A DNA stretch of 64,000 bases from Amnibacterium kyonggiense (GTDB lineage: Bacteria > Actinomycetota > Actinomycetes > Actinomycetales > Microbacteriaceae): contig NZ_SOAM01000004.1 in NCBI RefSeq assembly GCF_004364555.1, forward strand, positions 288,450 through 352,449, given 5' to 3'. Made by a program: the position numbers and the translations under genes. How positions within the stretch are numbered: the stretch's first letter is position 1; each line of letters starts with the position of its first letter. This document shows positions 52,380-62,113 of the stretch, in pieces. Below the pieces are notes generated by a model. It was not told where the DNA came from. It was given only the letters and a program-made list of their open reading frames with translations, and searched no databases.

Positions 52380-53384
52380 ATGCGAGTCGTGGTCGTCGGT
52401 GGGTCGGGCAACGTCGGATCCGCGCTGCTCGGCCGACTCGGCGCGGAGCCCGACGTCGAGCGCGTCGGGGTCTCCCGCCGTGCGCCGGAGCCGGCCGAGC
52501 CGTTCGACGGCGTCGCCTGGCACGCGCTCGACGTCGCGGACCCGGCCTCCGGCGAGCGGCTCCGCGCCGCGCTCGCGGGCGCCGACGCCGTCGTGCACCT
52601 GGCGTGGCTCCTGCAGCCGAACCACGACGAGGCGGTGATGCGCCGCACGAACGTCGGCGGCCTGGCCGCGGTCCTCGAGGCGGCGACGGACGCCGGCGTC
52701 CCGCACGTCGTCGTCGCGTCCTCCGTCGGCGCGTACAGCCCGGGACCGAAGCGGCGGGTCGACGAGTCGTGGCCGACGGACGGGGTGCGCTCCTCCCACT
52801 ACGCGCGGCACAAGGCGGAGAACGAGCGGCTGCTCGATCGGTTCGAGCGCGCGCACCCGCAGGTCGCGATAGCGCGGCTGCGCCCGGGTCTCGTGATGCA
52901 GGCCGCCGCCGGCCGCGAGCTCGATCGACTCTTCCTCGGCCCGCTCGTCCCGACCTCCCTCCTCGCACCGGTGCGCGTCCCGCTGCTGCCCCTGCCGCCG
53001 CGCCTCGTCTCGCAGGCGGTGCACGCGGACGACCTGGCGGACGCGATCCTGCGGATCCTCCGCGCCCGCGCCACCGGCCCCTTCAACATCGCCGCAGACC
53101 CGGTGATCGGACCCCGGCAGCTCGCGCGGATCCTGCGCGGCCGCTGGCTGCCCGTCCCGGCGTGGGCGATGCGCGCGCTGCTGCTCGGCGCCTGGCGGGC
53201 GCACCTGGTCCGCGCGGACCCCGGCTGGCTCGACCTCGCGACGGGCGTCCCGCTGATGTCGACCGCGCGGATCCGCGCGGAGCTCGGCTGGCGGCCGCGG
53301 ATCGCCGCGGACGACGCCGTGCGGGAGACGATCGCCGCGGTCGGCCGGCACCGGTCGCTCGGCGCGTCGCCGCAGCTGCACTGA
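52380..53384 (+). CDS. NAD(P)-dependent epimerase/dehydratase (extended SDR)
   Basis: 334 residues. Rossmann start VVVGGSGNVGSALLGRL (G-x-x-G-x-x-G), DVADPASGERL, VVHLAWLLQPNHDEAVMRRTNV, VVASSVGAYSP, and the catalytic Tyr/Lys as SHYARHKAENE. The C-terminal part (GPFNIAADPVIGPRQLARI) matches extended SDR enzymes acting on nucleotide sugars or dihydroflavonol-like ketones. An earlier ATG at 52329 exists, but the leaderless -10 box and the immediate Rossmann strand favour 52380. Substrate unknown. Confidence 0.85.
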   Translation: MRVVVVGGSGNVGSALLGRLGAEPDVERVGVSRRAPEPAEPFDGVAWHALDVADPASGERLRAALAGADAVVHLAWLLQPNHDEAVMRRTNVGGLAAVLEAATDAGVPHVVVASSVGAYSPGPKRRVDESWPTDGVRSSHYARHKAENERLLDRFERAHPQVAIARLRPGLVMQAAAGRELDRLFLGPLVPTSLLAPVRVPLLPLPPRLVSQAVHADDLADAILRILRARATGPFNIAADPVIGPRQLARILRGRWLPVPAWAMRALLLGAWRAHLVRADPGWLDLATGVPLMSTARIRAELGWRPRIAADDAVRETIAAVGRHRSLGASPQLH

Positions 53385-53453
53385 GTCGCGCTCCGGCGCG
53401 ACGCATCACCGAGGACGGATCGTCCGCCCTCGCATCCGGACGAGGAGACGACC

Positions 53454-54629
53454 ATGAAGGCGCTCACCTGGCAGCACACCCGCGACGTGAGCGTGGAGGA
53501 GGTGCCCGATCCGCGGATCCTGGAACCGACGGACGCCGTCATCCGGGTCACCTCCGCGGCGATCTGCGGCTCCGACATCCACCTCTACGACCTCTTCGGC
53601 CCGTTCCTCGACAAGGGCGACGTGCTCGGCCACGAGACGATGGGGATCGTCGAGGAGGTGGGGTCCGCGGTCACGCGTGTGCAGGTGGGCGACCGCATCG
53701 TCGTGCCGTTCGTGATCGCGTGCGGGCACTGCTTCATGTGCGAGCGCGGCCTCACGACGCAGTGCGAGACCACCCAGCAGCGCGACTCCGGCACAGGCGC
53801 CGCGCTCTACGGCTACACGAAGCTCTACGGCGAGGTGCCCGGCGGGCAGGCGGAGCGGCTGCGCGTGCCCTTCGTCGACTTCAACGCGATCCCGACCGGG
53901 CCGGACCTCCCGGACGTCCGGTACCTCTTCCTCAGCGACATCCTGCCGACCGCCTGGCAGGCCGTGCAGTACGCGGACGTGCCCGACGGCGGCACCCTGG
54001 CCGTGCTCGGGCTCGGCCCGGTCGGGCAGTTCGCGAGCCGCATCGGCCGGCACCTCGGGTACCGCGTGATCGGCGTCGACCCGGTGCCGGAGCGGCGGGC
54101 GATGGCCGAGCGCCACGGCGTGGAGGTCCTCGACCTCACCGACGACGTCCTCGACCGCCTCCGCGAGGCCACCGACGGGCGCGGGCCCGACGCGGTGGTC
54201 GACGCGGTCGGCTCCGAGGCGCACGGCAACCCGGTCGCGTCCGTGGCGCAGACCGCCGCCGGGCTCCTGCCCGATCCCATCGCGCAGAAGCTGATGACGA
54301 CCGTCGGGGTCGACCGGCTCGAGGCGATGCACCTCGGATTCGACGCCGTGCGCCGCGGCGGCACGGTGTCCCTCTCCGGCGTCTACGTCGGCACGGCCGA
54401 CCCGACCCCGTTCATGACCCTGTTCGACAAGCAGGTCACGATCCGGATGGGCCAGTGCAACGTGCAGCGCTGGATCGACGACCTCCTGCCGCTGGTCGAG
54501 GACCCCGCCGACCCGCTCGGCACCGAGGACCTGGTCACGCACGAGGTGCCGCTCGATCGTGCGCCGGAGCTGTACGCGACCTTCCGGGACAAGAAGGACG
54601 GATGCATCAAGGTCGTGCTGAAGCCCTGA
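53454..54629 (+). CDS. Zinc-dependent alcohol dehydrogenase (formaldehyde dehydrogenase-like)
   Basis: 391 residues, MDR superfamily. Catalytic zinc ligands lie in CGSDIHLYD and GHETMGIVEEVG; structural zinc Cys in CGHCFMCERGLTTQCE. The Rossmann motif is AVLGLGPVGQFASRIGRHLG. The long insertion before the catalytic domain and the KPLGTEDLVTHEVPL-like end resemble glutathione-independent formaldehyde dehydrogenases and L-threonine dehydrogenase-like enzymes. ATG behind GGAGA. The epimerase lies 69 bp upstream; the two could be co-transcribed. Confidence 0.87.
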   Translation: MKALTWQHTRDVSVEEVPDPRILEPTDAVIRVTSAAICGSDIHLYDLFGPFLDKGDVLGHETMGIVEEVGSAVTRVQVGDRIVVPFVIACGHCFMCERGLTTQCETTQQRDSGTGAALYGYTKLYGEVPGGQAERLRVPFVDFNAIPTGPDLPDVRYLFLSDILPTAWQAVQYADVPDGGTLAVLGLGPVGQFASRIGRHLGYRVIGVDPVPERRAMAERHGVEVLDLTDDVLDRLREATDGRGPDAVVDAVGSEAHGNPVASVAQTAAGLLPDPIAQKLMTTVGVDRLEAMHLGFDAVRRGGTVSLSGVYVGTADPTPFMTLFDKQVTIRMGQCNVQRWIDDLLPLVEDPADPLGTEDLVTHEVPLDRAPELYATFRDKKDGCIKVVLKP

Positions 54630-54633
54630 GACC

Positions 54634-54677
54634 CGTCGCCCGCCGTCGCGTCACGGGACGACCGACGGCGGGCGACG
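54634..54677. terminator. Bidirectional palindrome between convergent dehydrogenase and HAD genes
   Basis: 15-bp arms (54634-54648 with 54663-54677), 14-nt loop, 4 nt after the alcohol dehydrogenase stop. Confidence 0.72.
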
Positions 54678-54706
54678 ACCACCGCGGCGACCGGCCGCGC
54701 CCGACG

Positions 54707-55378
54707 TCAGCGCCGGAAGATCGGGCTCTCGTCGAGGTCGTCGAGCAGCGCGGCCACGTCGTCGTAGACGGCGATCGCGCCGGCGTCGCGCAGCTCGTCC
54801 GCGCCGACGCCGCCCGAGCGCACCGCGATGCAGCGCACGCCCGCCGCAGCCGCGGCCTGCACGTCCCAGACCGCGTCGCCGATCATGACCGCGTCCGACG
54901 CGGCGACCTCCGCCTTGTCGAGCGCGACCCCGACCACGTAGGGCGCCGGCTTCGCGGTGTCGACGTCGGACGAGGTGGTCGCGGTGAGCACGGCGTCGCC
55001 GGCACCGAGCACCGCCGTGGTCCGGTCGAACTCCTCGGGCGGGGAGGAGGTCGCCAGCACGACCTTGAGCCCGCGTCGCGCGAGCTCGCGCAGCAGATCC
55101 TGCGCCCGCGGGAAGGCGCGGATGCGGTCGGCGAGCTCCGCGAAGTGGGCGGCGTGCCGCTCCTTCGCCGCATCGCCGAGCCGTTCCGCGTCGTCGCCGA
55201 GCAGCGCCTCGAGCAGCTTCCCGGAGTCCATGCCGATGGCCGCATGGATCCGCCAGGCGTCGACGGGGTGCCCGAGCTCGCCGAAGGCGCGGGACCAGGC
55301 CTCGACGTGGAGGTAGTTCGTGTCGACGAGCGTCCCGTCGATGTCGAGGAGGACGGCGGAGCAGGTGGCGTCGGGCAT
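54707..55378 (-). CDS. HAD-family phosphatase
   Basis: 223 residues from ATG 55378; further upstream starts would add unconserved sequence that runs into the promoter of the divergent gene. Motif I LLDIDGTLVDT (nucleophile and acid Asp), motif II VLATSSPP, motif III Lys in DTAKPAPY, motif IV VMIGDAVWDV. The four-helix cap after motif I makes it subfamily IA (phosphoglycolate phosphatase/beta-phosphoglucomutase-like). Substrate open. Confidence 0.87.
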   Translation of the reverse strand: MPDATCSAVLLDIDGTLVDTNYLHVEAWSRAFGELGHPVDAWRIHAAIGMDSGKLLEALLGDDAERLGDAAKERHAAHFAELADRIRAFPRAQDLLRELARRGLKVVLATSSPPEEFDRTTAVLGAGDAVLTATTSSDVDTAKPAPYVVGVALDKAEVAASDAVMIGDAVWDVQAAAAAGVRCIAVRSGGVGADELRDAGAIAVYDDVAALLDDLDESPIFRR

Positions 55379-55502
55379 CGGACGATCCAACCCGAGGCAG
55401 GTGGGAGGCGCGGTCTCGTCCAGCGAAAGCGGAGCGGACGTCCGGATGACGGTCATCCCGCGCTCCGTACGCTCGCCGGGACCCCACGAGCAGGAGGACC
55501 CC

Positions 55503-56483
55503 ATGACGCGCTTCGGCTACACGATGATGACCGAGCAGAGCGGACCGAAGCAGATCGTGTCCTACGGCATCCAGGCGGAACGGGTCGGGTTCGACTTCGC
55601 CGTGTCGAGCGACCACTACTCGCCGTGGCTGACCGAGCAGGGTCACGCGGGCTACGCCTGGTCGATGCTCGGCGCCGTCGCGCACGCCACCGAGCGGATG
55701 GAGCTGATGACCTACGTCACCTGCCCCACGGTCCGCTACCACCCGGCGGTCGTGGCGCAGAAGGCGGCCACCCTCCAGATCCTCGCGGACGGCCGCTTCA
55801 CCCTCGGGCTCGGCTCGGGCGAGAACCTCAACGAGCACATCACGGGTGAGGGCTGGCTGCCCGTCGCGCAGCGCCAGGACATGCTCGAGGAGGCGGTGCG
55901 GATCATCCGCGCGCTGCACACCGGCGACCTCGTGACGTGGGAGGGCGACTACTTCCGCGTCGACTCCGCCCGGGTCTGGGACGTGCCGGAGGGCGGGGTG
56001 CCGATCGGCCTCGCGGTCGGCGGCGAGAAGGCGGTCGAGCGGTTCGCGCCGCTCGGCGACCACCTCATCGCCACCGACCCGGAGCCCGAGCTGCTGCAGG
56101 GCTGGGACGCCGCGAAGGGCGACCCGTCGTCGCGGAAGATCGGGCAGATCCCGATCTGCTGGGCGCCGAGCAAGGACCAGGCGATCGACATCGCGCACGA
56201 GCAGTTCCGCTGGTTCGCGGGCGGCTGGGCCGTGAACGCCGACCTCCCCACCCCGCACGGCTTCGCCGGTGCCAGCCAGTTCGTCCGGAAGGAGGACGTC
56301 GCCGACCAGATCGCGTGCGGCCCCGACCTCGACGAGCTGGTCGAGGGTGTCAAGCCGCTCTGGGAGGCGGGCTTCACCGACGTCGCCGTCGTCCAGGTCG
56401 GCGACGTGCTGCAGCAGCGCTTCCTCGACGAGGTGGCCGAGCCGCTGCTCGAGAAGCTCCGCGCGGCGGCTCCGACGGCCTGA
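55503..56483 (+). CDS. F420-dependent LLM-class oxidoreductase (TIGR03557/FGD-like)
   Basis: 326 residues, ATG behind AGGAGG. Features of the glucose-6-phosphate dehydrogenase-like F420 group: FGYTMMTEQSGPKQIV start, SDHYSPWLTEQGHAGYAWSMLGAVAHAT, VTCPTVRYHPAVVAQKAATL and GLGSGENLNEHITGEGWL. The reaction is hydride transfer to or from F420; FGD itself uses glucose 6-phosphate, but this TIGR03557-like branch is uncharacterised in substrate. With the oxidoreductase at 47.6 kb it indicates that the organism makes coenzyme F420. Confidence 0.88.
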   Translation: MTRFGYTMMTEQSGPKQIVSYGIQAERVGFDFAVSSDHYSPWLTEQGHAGYAWSMLGAVAHATERMELMTYVTCPTVRYHPAVVAQKAATLQILADGRFTLGLGSGENLNEHITGEGWLPVAQRQDMLEEAVRIIRALHTGDLVTWEGDYFRVDSARVWDVPEGGVPIGLAVGGEKAVERFAPLGDHLIATDPEPELLQGWDAAKGDPSSRKIGQIPICWAPSKDQAIDIAHEQFRWFAGGWAVNADLPTPHGFAGASQFVRKEDVADQIACGPDLDELVEGVKPLWEAGFTDVAVVQVGDVLQQRFLDEVAEPLLEKLRAAAPTA

Positions 56484-56490
56484 GCGACCG

Positions 56491-56537
56491 GGACGCGGGA
56501 CGGGGCGAGCGGGATCCGCTCGCCCCGTCCCGCGTCC
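56491..56537. terminator. Bidirectional terminator, 21-bp perfect stem
   Basis: Arms 56491-56511 and 56517-56537 are fully complementary around a 5-nt loop, between the convergent LLM and lipoprotein genes. No U-tract. Confidence 0.8.
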
Positions 56538-56541
56538 GGGC

Positions 56542-57135
56542 TCAGTCGTTCTCGACGACGAAGTCCCAGTTCGCGAGCACCGAGTCCGTGCCGCCCGAGT
56601 ACCGCATGAGGCCCTCGCCGGTCGGCATCGCCGCCCGCAGCGCGAAGCGGATCGTCCGTCCCGGGAGCAGCGTGCGCGGGATCGCGGGTCGCCCGGGGAC
56701 GGCGGCGAGCCGGTAGACGGTGCCGAGGTGGTCCAGCGTGTCGAAGTCGCCCGCCCGGACCGCGACGGGCGCGGTGGCGTCGCTCATGGTGACGGTCCAG
56801 GTGCAGGTCGTGTCCTCGGGCTGCACCGGCAGGCCCTCCCCCGGCACCTCCGGTCCGACGACGGTGACCCGGACGGACCCGCCGCCCGGCAGATGCACCT
56901 CGACCGCGTCGCCCTCGGAGGTGACCGCCGGGTGGCGGACGTCGCCGACGAGCATGCTGTTCGGCTCGCTCGTGTCCTTCGGCAGCCAGCTCGGCAGCGA
57001 TCCGTACGCATCGCTCGCCGCGGGGTGCGGCGACGCGCTCGCGCAGCCGGTCAGGGCGATGGCCGCCGCCACGAGGACGGCGGCCGCCGCACCGGACCGG
57101 CGCCGGAGGGTCGCTCCGGCGCCGATGCGCCTCAC
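56542..57135 (-). CDS. Lipoprotein of unknown function
   Basis: 197 residues from GTG 57135, overlapping the phosphoesterase stop (GTGA). Arg-rich lead, hydrophobic core and lipobox LTGC (Cys about 31) predict lipidation and exposure outside the membrane. The mature part is beta-rich (AVEVHLPGGGSVRVTVVGPEVPG, TCTWTVTMSDATAPVAVRAGDFDTLDHLGTVYRLAAV), with a fold reminiscent of extracellular substrate-binding or chaperone-like lipoproteins. I do not recognise the family. Coupling to the secreted phosphoesterase suggests they act together. Confidence 0.75.
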   Translation of the reverse strand: MRRIGAGATLRRRSGAAAAVLVAAAIALTGCASASPHPAASDAYGSLPSWLPKDTSEPNSMLVGDVRHPAVTSEGDAVEVHLPGGGSVRVTVVGPEVPGEGLPVQPEDTTCTWTVTMSDATAPVAVRAGDFDTLDHLGTVYRLAAVPGRPAIPRTLLPGRTIRFALRAAMPTGEGLMRYSGGTDSVLANWDFVVEND

Positions 57136-59261
57136 CGGTGGTGCTTCCGGCTCGCGTCGTTGAACACGTCCGGACCGAACGGTGCGAGCCCCGGCGTCGC
57201 CGCGAAGCCGAGGTGGCCCCGGTGGTCGATGCCGCCCGACACGGTCCCGGCGGGGAGCGCCGCGTGGTCGTGGCCGCGGCCAACCTGGAACAGGTCCTCC
57301 ATCGTGCGGAGCCAGCTGTAGTGGTCGTAGAACCGCGTGGTCGACGTGCCGGGCTTGATGAAGGGGCTGATGAGCACGCTGCCCGTGTCGCCGCCGCCGG
57401 GCGTCGCGTCCTTCGCGTCGAACAGCGGGTCGGGCGTCTGCCCGGCGGCGAGGTGCCCGACCGGGCCCTCGGCGCTGAGCGTCAGGCTCGTCACCGAGCC
57501 GGTCGGCTTCACCGGGTCGCCCGCCTGGTTCACGAGCTGGAAGGAGCTCGCGACGGCCGCGCCGGTGCTCGTCGTCGGGAACTGCGGCCCGACATTGCTC
57601 ACCGCGCCGACGAAGGTGTCCGCCGGGATCGGACTGGTACCGCCGGGGCCCGTCGTGTCGACCGTGTCGGTGACCTGCCGGCCGGTGTCGATCGCCACCG
57701 CGGACTGGTCCTCGACGAAGGTCGAGGACGGCGAGCCGGTGGCCGCGTCGGTCCGCGCCCCCGGCGTCGTGCCCGAGCCGCCGCGGACGAGGCCGGTCAC
57801 GCACCCGGCGGGCACGCCGGGTGCCGTGCAGGTCGCGGGCCGGTCGATGAACGCGTTGTCGCCGGGGCCCGGGTAGAGCTGGTTCCCCTTCGCGTCCTTC
57901 CCGAGCGTCGAGTTCACCCCGGTGGGCTCGGTGTGGACGTTCCGGCCGAAGATGTTCTCGCCCGCGGCGTCGGCCTTGATGGCCGTCTTCGCGTTCGGCT
58001 GGTCGTTCCTCGTCGGACCGTACGCGTTCGCGTTGTTGAAGCTGTTGCCCGTGTACGTGAAGGGCGGGTTCGCCTCGTCGAACGTGATGTCGATGAGGCC
58101 GCCGTCCTTGAACGCGGCAGACCGCTCGATCATCGGCACGTAGTACTTGAGGAACAGGTCGGAGGCGTACAGGCCGCCGGTCTGGTTCTTCGGCGTCGTG
58201 GCCTCGGGGTTCGGCGCGCCGTGCTGGTAGATCGCCCGGCCGTCGGCCGTGAACGCGCCCGAAAGGTTGTTGCCCTTGCAGACGGCGTCATGGGCGTCGC
58301 TGCAGTTGTTCGGCGTGATCCAGCTGAAGGCCGGCGTGGTCGACGTCTTCTGCAGGTCGTGGAACAGCCCCTGGGAAGCGCTGTCGAGGTTCGCGATGTG
58401 GTTCGCGTCGCAGTCGGTCCCGCCCTGCACGGGCTTCGTCAGGCCGGGCTTCAGCACGCCCGCCGCCGTCTTCGTGCCGGTGATGCTGTGGAACCACGGG
58501 AACGGGAAGTGCTTGGCGACGTACTGGTCGTTCGCCTGCGCGCCGGTGAGACTCGTGACGCCGGCCGGGAACGGGTTCGCAGCCGATGCGCTCATGACCG
58601 TCGGGTTCGTCGTCGGGTCGTTCGCGGCGGTGCCGGGGCCGCCGCAGAGGGCGTCCTCACGGCCCGGCTGCGCGCCGAGGTCCTGGGCGTAGCCCTTCCA
58701 GGTCTTCCCCGCCGCGTCGAGCTGGTTGAACAGCGTCGGCGCGTCGGACGGGTAGGTGCAGCCGTTCAGACCGTTCGGCGCGTTCGCGCCGCTCGGCTGC
58801 GACGCGTTGGCGAGCGACGCGACCTGGCCGCGGTTCTTGCCGGACTTCACGATCGAGGCGTTGCTGCCGAAGTCGAAGTCCTTGACGCTGCAGTCGGACT
58901 GGGTGTCCTCCTCCGGCCCCTGCCCGGACACCATCGACTCGTAGTTGTCCTGGCTGAAGTGGCCGGTGCCGTAGTAGTTCTTCAGCAGCACGCCCTGCTT
59001 CGGCAGGGTCTTCCAGAGGTAGCTGTTCTGGTTCAGCCCGGTGAACGTCGCGTCGTACGACTTGTTCTCGAGGATGATCAGCCAGACGTGCTTGATCTGC
59101 CCGGACTTCAGGCCCGTGCTCGTGATCGAGACGCCGTGGTGCGGCGAGGAGGGGGCCGCCGTGGAGGCGGTCGCGGTGAAGACGCCGCCGAGGACGAGCC
59201 CGACGGTGGCCGCCGCAGCGGCGAGGATGCGCGGTCGGCGCAGGCGATGGGTGAGTGGCAC
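57132..59261 (-). CDS. Secreted phosphoesterase (acid phosphatase/phospholipase C-like family)
   Basis: 709 residues with a Sec signal peptide (basic start, hydrophobic residues about 12-35, Ala-x-Ala cleavage near residue 36). The catalytic core follows PF04185: IKHVWLIILENKSYDATF (metal-binding Glu/Asn), YYGTGHFSQDNYESMVSG, DCSVKDFDFG, and a distant GGLIDITFDEANPPF plus GDTGSVLISPFIKPGTSTTRFYDHYSWLRTMEDLF. Family members hydrolyse phosphomonoesters or phosphatidylinositol phosphates outside the cell. A GTG start is used; TAGAAC 6 nt ahead is a weak leaderless -10 box. The lipoprotein gene follows with overlap. Confidence 0.85.
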   Translation of the reverse strand: MPLTHRLRRPRILAAAAATVGLVLGGVFTATASTAAPSSPHHGVSITSTGLKSGQIKHVWLIILENKSYDATFTGLNQNSYLWKTLPKQGVLLKNYYGTGHFSQDNYESMVSGQGPEEDTQSDCSVKDFDFGSNASIVKSGKNRGQVASLANASQPSGANAPNGLNGCTYPSDAPTLFNQLDAAGKTWKGYAQDLGAQPGREDALCGGPGTAANDPTTNPTVMSASAANPFPAGVTSLTGAQANDQYVAKHFPFPWFHSITGTKTAAGVLKPGLTKPVQGGTDCDANHIANLDSASQGLFHDLQKTSTTPAFSWITPNNCSDAHDAVCKGNNLSGAFTADGRAIYQHGAPNPEATTPKNQTGGLYASDLFLKYYVPMIERSAAFKDGGLIDITFDEANPPFTYTGNSFNNANAYGPTRNDQPNAKTAIKADAAGENIFGRNVHTEPTGVNSTLGKDAKGNQLYPGPGDNAFIDRPATCTAPGVPAGCVTGLVRGGSGTTPGARTDAATGSPSSTFVEDQSAVAIDTGRQVTDTVDTTGPGGTSPIPADTFVGAVSNVGPQFPTTSTGAAVASSFQLVNQAGDPVKPTGSVTSLTLSAEGPVGHLAAGQTPDPLFDAKDATPGGGDTGSVLISPFIKPGTSTTRFYDHYSWLRTMEDLFQVGRGHDHAALPAGTVSGGIDHRGHLGFAATPGLAPFGPDVFNDASRKHHR

Positions 59262-59393
59262 CCCTCGGTTCTAACCGCCGTGATCGGGCACGGGAAGGTC
59301 GGCCGGTGAACACCCGGCGAACGCGCCGCGAGTCTGACCGAGCCCTACGAAATCCGGCTCTGATCAGGATGAGTGCAGATTCGAGCCGATCCG

Positions 59394-61415
59394 TCAGCTG
59401 ACGTGCACGATCGGCCGGCGACGCACGTCGTGCTCGGTCTCGCGCAGCACCTCCCGGGTGACGGGCGCGACCTCCCCCTCCCCCGAGATGAGGAAGCGCA
59501 CCATGTTCGACAGCGGGTTGCCCTCGGTCCACTCGAAGTAGATCTCCGGCACGACGCCCGTGATGTTGCGGATCTGCAGCAGGATCGTCGCGATCGTGTT
59601 CGGCACGTTCCCGCTGACGACCTTGAGCACCCGGAAGCCGTGGAGCACGTGGCCGTGGACGACGAGGTCCTCCTCGAAGTCCGACGAGTCCGACTTCAGC
59701 ACCTCGAGGAAGACGATCGAGGCGCGGCCGGGGATGTGGCTGTCGTGCCGCTCCGCCCGGGCCTTGTCCCGGTACTCCGCCTCGTCGCCCCGGTCGGGCT
59801 CGTTGGCGACGAGGTGGAGCTCGCCGTACTCGGCGGCCTCCTGCAGGAAGCCGAGCGCCGTCTCGTCGAACTCGATGCTCGTCGCACGGACCTCGAACGA
59901 CCGTCGCAGCCGCGAGACGAACGAGACGAGCAGGATCCCGACGATGAAGAGCGCGCCGATCCGGAGGCCGTCCGGGCGCTCGATCACATTGGCGACCGTC
60001 GTGTAGGCGAAGACGAGGGACACGGCGGCGAAGCCGATCATGCGCTTCCGCTGGCGCTTGCGGCGGGCGGAGAGCGTGACCGCGACCGACGCGGAGGTGA
60101 TGAGCACGAGCACGCCGGTCGCGTACGCGCCGCCCTGCTTGTCCACGTTCGCGTCGAACGCGAGCGTGATGCCGATCGCGATCAGCGTGAACACGATGAC
60201 GAGGGGGCGGACGGCGCGCGCCCAGGTCGGCGCCATGCCGTACCGCGGCAGGTACCGCGGCACGATGTTCAGCAGGCCGGCCATCGCCGACGCCCCCGCG
60301 AACCACAGGATCGCGATGGTCGAGATGTCGTACGCCGTGCCGACGACGGGGCCGAGGTAGGCGTGGGCCAGGTAGGCCAGGGCGCGACCGTTGGCCTGGC
60401 CGCCCGGCTGGAACTCCTGCTGCGGGATCAGGAGGGTCGTCGTGAAGCTCGACGTGAGCAGGAACAGGCTCATCGTGATCGCCGCCGTGGTGAGCAGCCG
60501 CTTCGCGCCGCGGATCCGGCCCTCCGGCCGGCCGTTCCCGTCGTCGGCCGTGCCGCGGATCTGCGGGATGACGGTGACGCCGGTCTCGAAGCCGGAGAGC
60601 CCGAGCGCCAGCTTCGGGAAGACGATCAGGGCGACGGCGACGACCATCAGCGGGTTGCCGCCGTTCTGCCGGAGCAGCGCGGACGTCCAGTCGCCGAACA
60701 GCTCGGGCCGCTCGAAGACGTGGACGAAGGCCGCGCCGATGACGATCGCGTTGAGCGCCAGGTAGACCGCGACGAGGACGACCGCGATGCCGATCGCCTC
60801 GCGGAAGCCGCGGAGGAACACGGCGCCGAGCAGCACGACGAGCAGCAGCGTGACCGGCAGGTTCGCGCCGTGCAGGAACGCCGGCACGAGCGGGTTCTCG
60901 ACGGCGTGCGCGGCGGCGTCCGCGGCCGACAGCGTGATCGTGATGATGAAGTCGGTGGCGGCGAAGCCGAGCAGCACGAGGACGAAGAGCTTGCCGCCCC
61001 ACCACGGCAGCAGCCGTTCGAGCATGGCGATCGAGCCCTCGCCCTTGAAGCTCTCGCTCGCCACCCGGCGGTACACGGGCAGGGCGCCGAGCAGCGTGAG
61101 GGCGATGAGCACCAGCGTGGCGATCGGCGAGACGAAGCCGGCGGCGAGCGCGGCGATGGCCGGCTGGTAGCCGAGGGTGGAGAAGTAGTCGACGCCCGTG
61201 AGGCACATGACGCGCAGCCACGAGTGCGTCTGCTCGGGCCGGCCGTGCGGGCCCTGGTGGCCGCCCGCGCGGTCCGCGCCCTCGAGGGCCCACCGGGTGA
61301 ACCGCCCGCGGCTCCGGACGGGTGCCGCGCACACGTCGGGCACCTCCGAGGGGGCCGGCAGGTCCGTCGCGCGACCGCTCCGGGCCGTGTCGATCGGGGT
61401 CGTCGTGTCGTCCAT
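59394..61415 (-). CDS. APC-superfamily permease, possible potassium transporter
   Basis: 673 residues from ATG 61415, behind GGAGG. About twelve membrane helices begin at [26 protein letters not shown]; this opening glycine-rich helix is of the amino acid/polyamine (APC) type. A long cytoplasmic C-terminal region (about residues 500-673) has two compact strands-and-helices segments, including [19 protein letters not shown]. Neighbours are a KdpD-type kinase and a small membrane protein in the same direction. Since KimA and Kup potassium transporters belong to this superfamily, potassium or compatible solutes are plausible; amino acid uptake is the alternative. Confidence 0.75.
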   Translation of the reverse strand: MDDTTTPIDTARSGRATDLPAPSEVPDVCAAPVRSRGRFTRWALEGADRAGGHQGPHGRPEQTHSWLRVMCLTGVDYFSTLGYQPAIAALAAGFVSPIATLVLIALTLLGALPVYRRVASESFKGEGSIAMLERLLPWWGGKLFVLVLLGFAATDFIITITLSAADAAAHAVENPLVPAFLHGANLPVTLLLVVLLGAVFLRGFREAIGIAVVLVAVYLALNAIVIGAAFVHVFERPELFGDWTSALLRQNGGNPLMVVAVALIVFPKLALGLSGFETGVTVIPQIRGTADDGNGRPEGRIRGAKRLLTTAAITMSLFLLTSSFTTTLLIPQQEFQPGGQANGRALAYLAHAYLGPVVGTAYDISTIAILWFAGASAMAGLLNIVPRYLPRYGMAPTWARAVRPLVIVFTLIAIGITLAFDANVDKQGGAYATGVLVLITSASVAVTLSARRKRQRKRMIGFAAVSLVFAYTTVANVIERPDGLRIGALFIVGILLVSFVSRLRRSFEVRATSIEFDETALGFLQEAAEYGELHLVANEPDRGDEAEYRDKARAERHDSHIPGRASIVFLEVLKSDSSDFEEDLVVHGHVLHGFRVLKVVSGNVPNTIATILLQIRNITGVVPEIYFEWTEGNPLSNMVRFLISGEGEVAPVTREVLRETEHDVRRRPIVHVS

Positions 61416-61432
61416 CGCGTGGTCCTCCTCGA

Positions 61433-62029
61433 TCACGGGCGGTGGTACCGGGGGTCGCCGAGCTCCTGCCAGACCGCGCCCCAGATTGCCTCGAACCCGA
61501 CCGCGTCGAGGTCGCCCGCGCGGTGGCGGCGCTCCGCGAGGATCAGCACCGCGGCGAAGCGGTCCAGCTCGGCGGCGGGGCCGCGGTCCAGGCCGACCGT
61601 CCCCTCGTCGCCCCGGCAGGCGGTCAGCGTGCGGATCGCGCGTCGGCCGCGGCCCGCGATGCCGGCGAGCGCGAGCGCACCCGCGGTGTAGACGGTGACA
61701 CCGGCGGCGGCCGCGAGGACGAAGGGGACCCGCTGCGCCACCGCGACCGTCGTGAGGACCCCGAGCAGGATGCCGAGCGCCGGCCACGCGCGCATCGCCC
61801 GGTAGCGGATGCGCTCGCCGCGGGCGGCGCCGGGCGGGAAGACGACGAGGCAGGAGCTCGTGCAGCCGTAGCGGCCGCCCCAGACCTCCAGCTCGCCCCA
61901 GCCGTGCGGCCCCTCCAGCACCCGGCGCGCGGCGCGCCGCGCGAGCGACGGCCGGCGGGGCGGCCGCGCGATGGGCAGCGCCCGACACTGCGCAGGCGAG
62001 GCCTCGCGGCGCCGGGGGACGATCGACAT
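61433..62029 (-). CDS. Membrane protein of unknown function
   Basis: 198 residues, ATG at 62029. N-terminal half soluble and basic ([45 protein letters not shown]), then two membrane helices ([15 protein letters not shown] and [25 protein letters not shown]) and a soluble C-terminal tail with many Glu/Asp. It resembles an actinobacterial family I remember as DUF6611, but I am not certain. It lies 17 nt upstream of the permease in the same direction, so the two are probably co-transcribed. Confidence 0.6.
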   Translation of the reverse strand: MSIVPRRREASPAQCRALPIARPPRRPSLARRAARRVLEGPHGWGELEVWGGRYGCTSSCLVVFPPGAARGERIRYRAMRAWPALGILLGVLTTVAVAQRVPFVLAAAAGVTVYTAGALALAGIAGRGRRAIRTLTACRGDEGTVGLDRGPAAELDRFAAVLILAERRHRAGDLDAVGFEAIWGAVWQELGDPRYHRP

Positions 62030-62113
62030 GCGCCTGGTCTACCGACCCGGCTGTTCCGCGACGCGCCTCTAAACGGGATCCGCACGCCGCGGGGCCCGAT
62101 CCATACGCGTCCT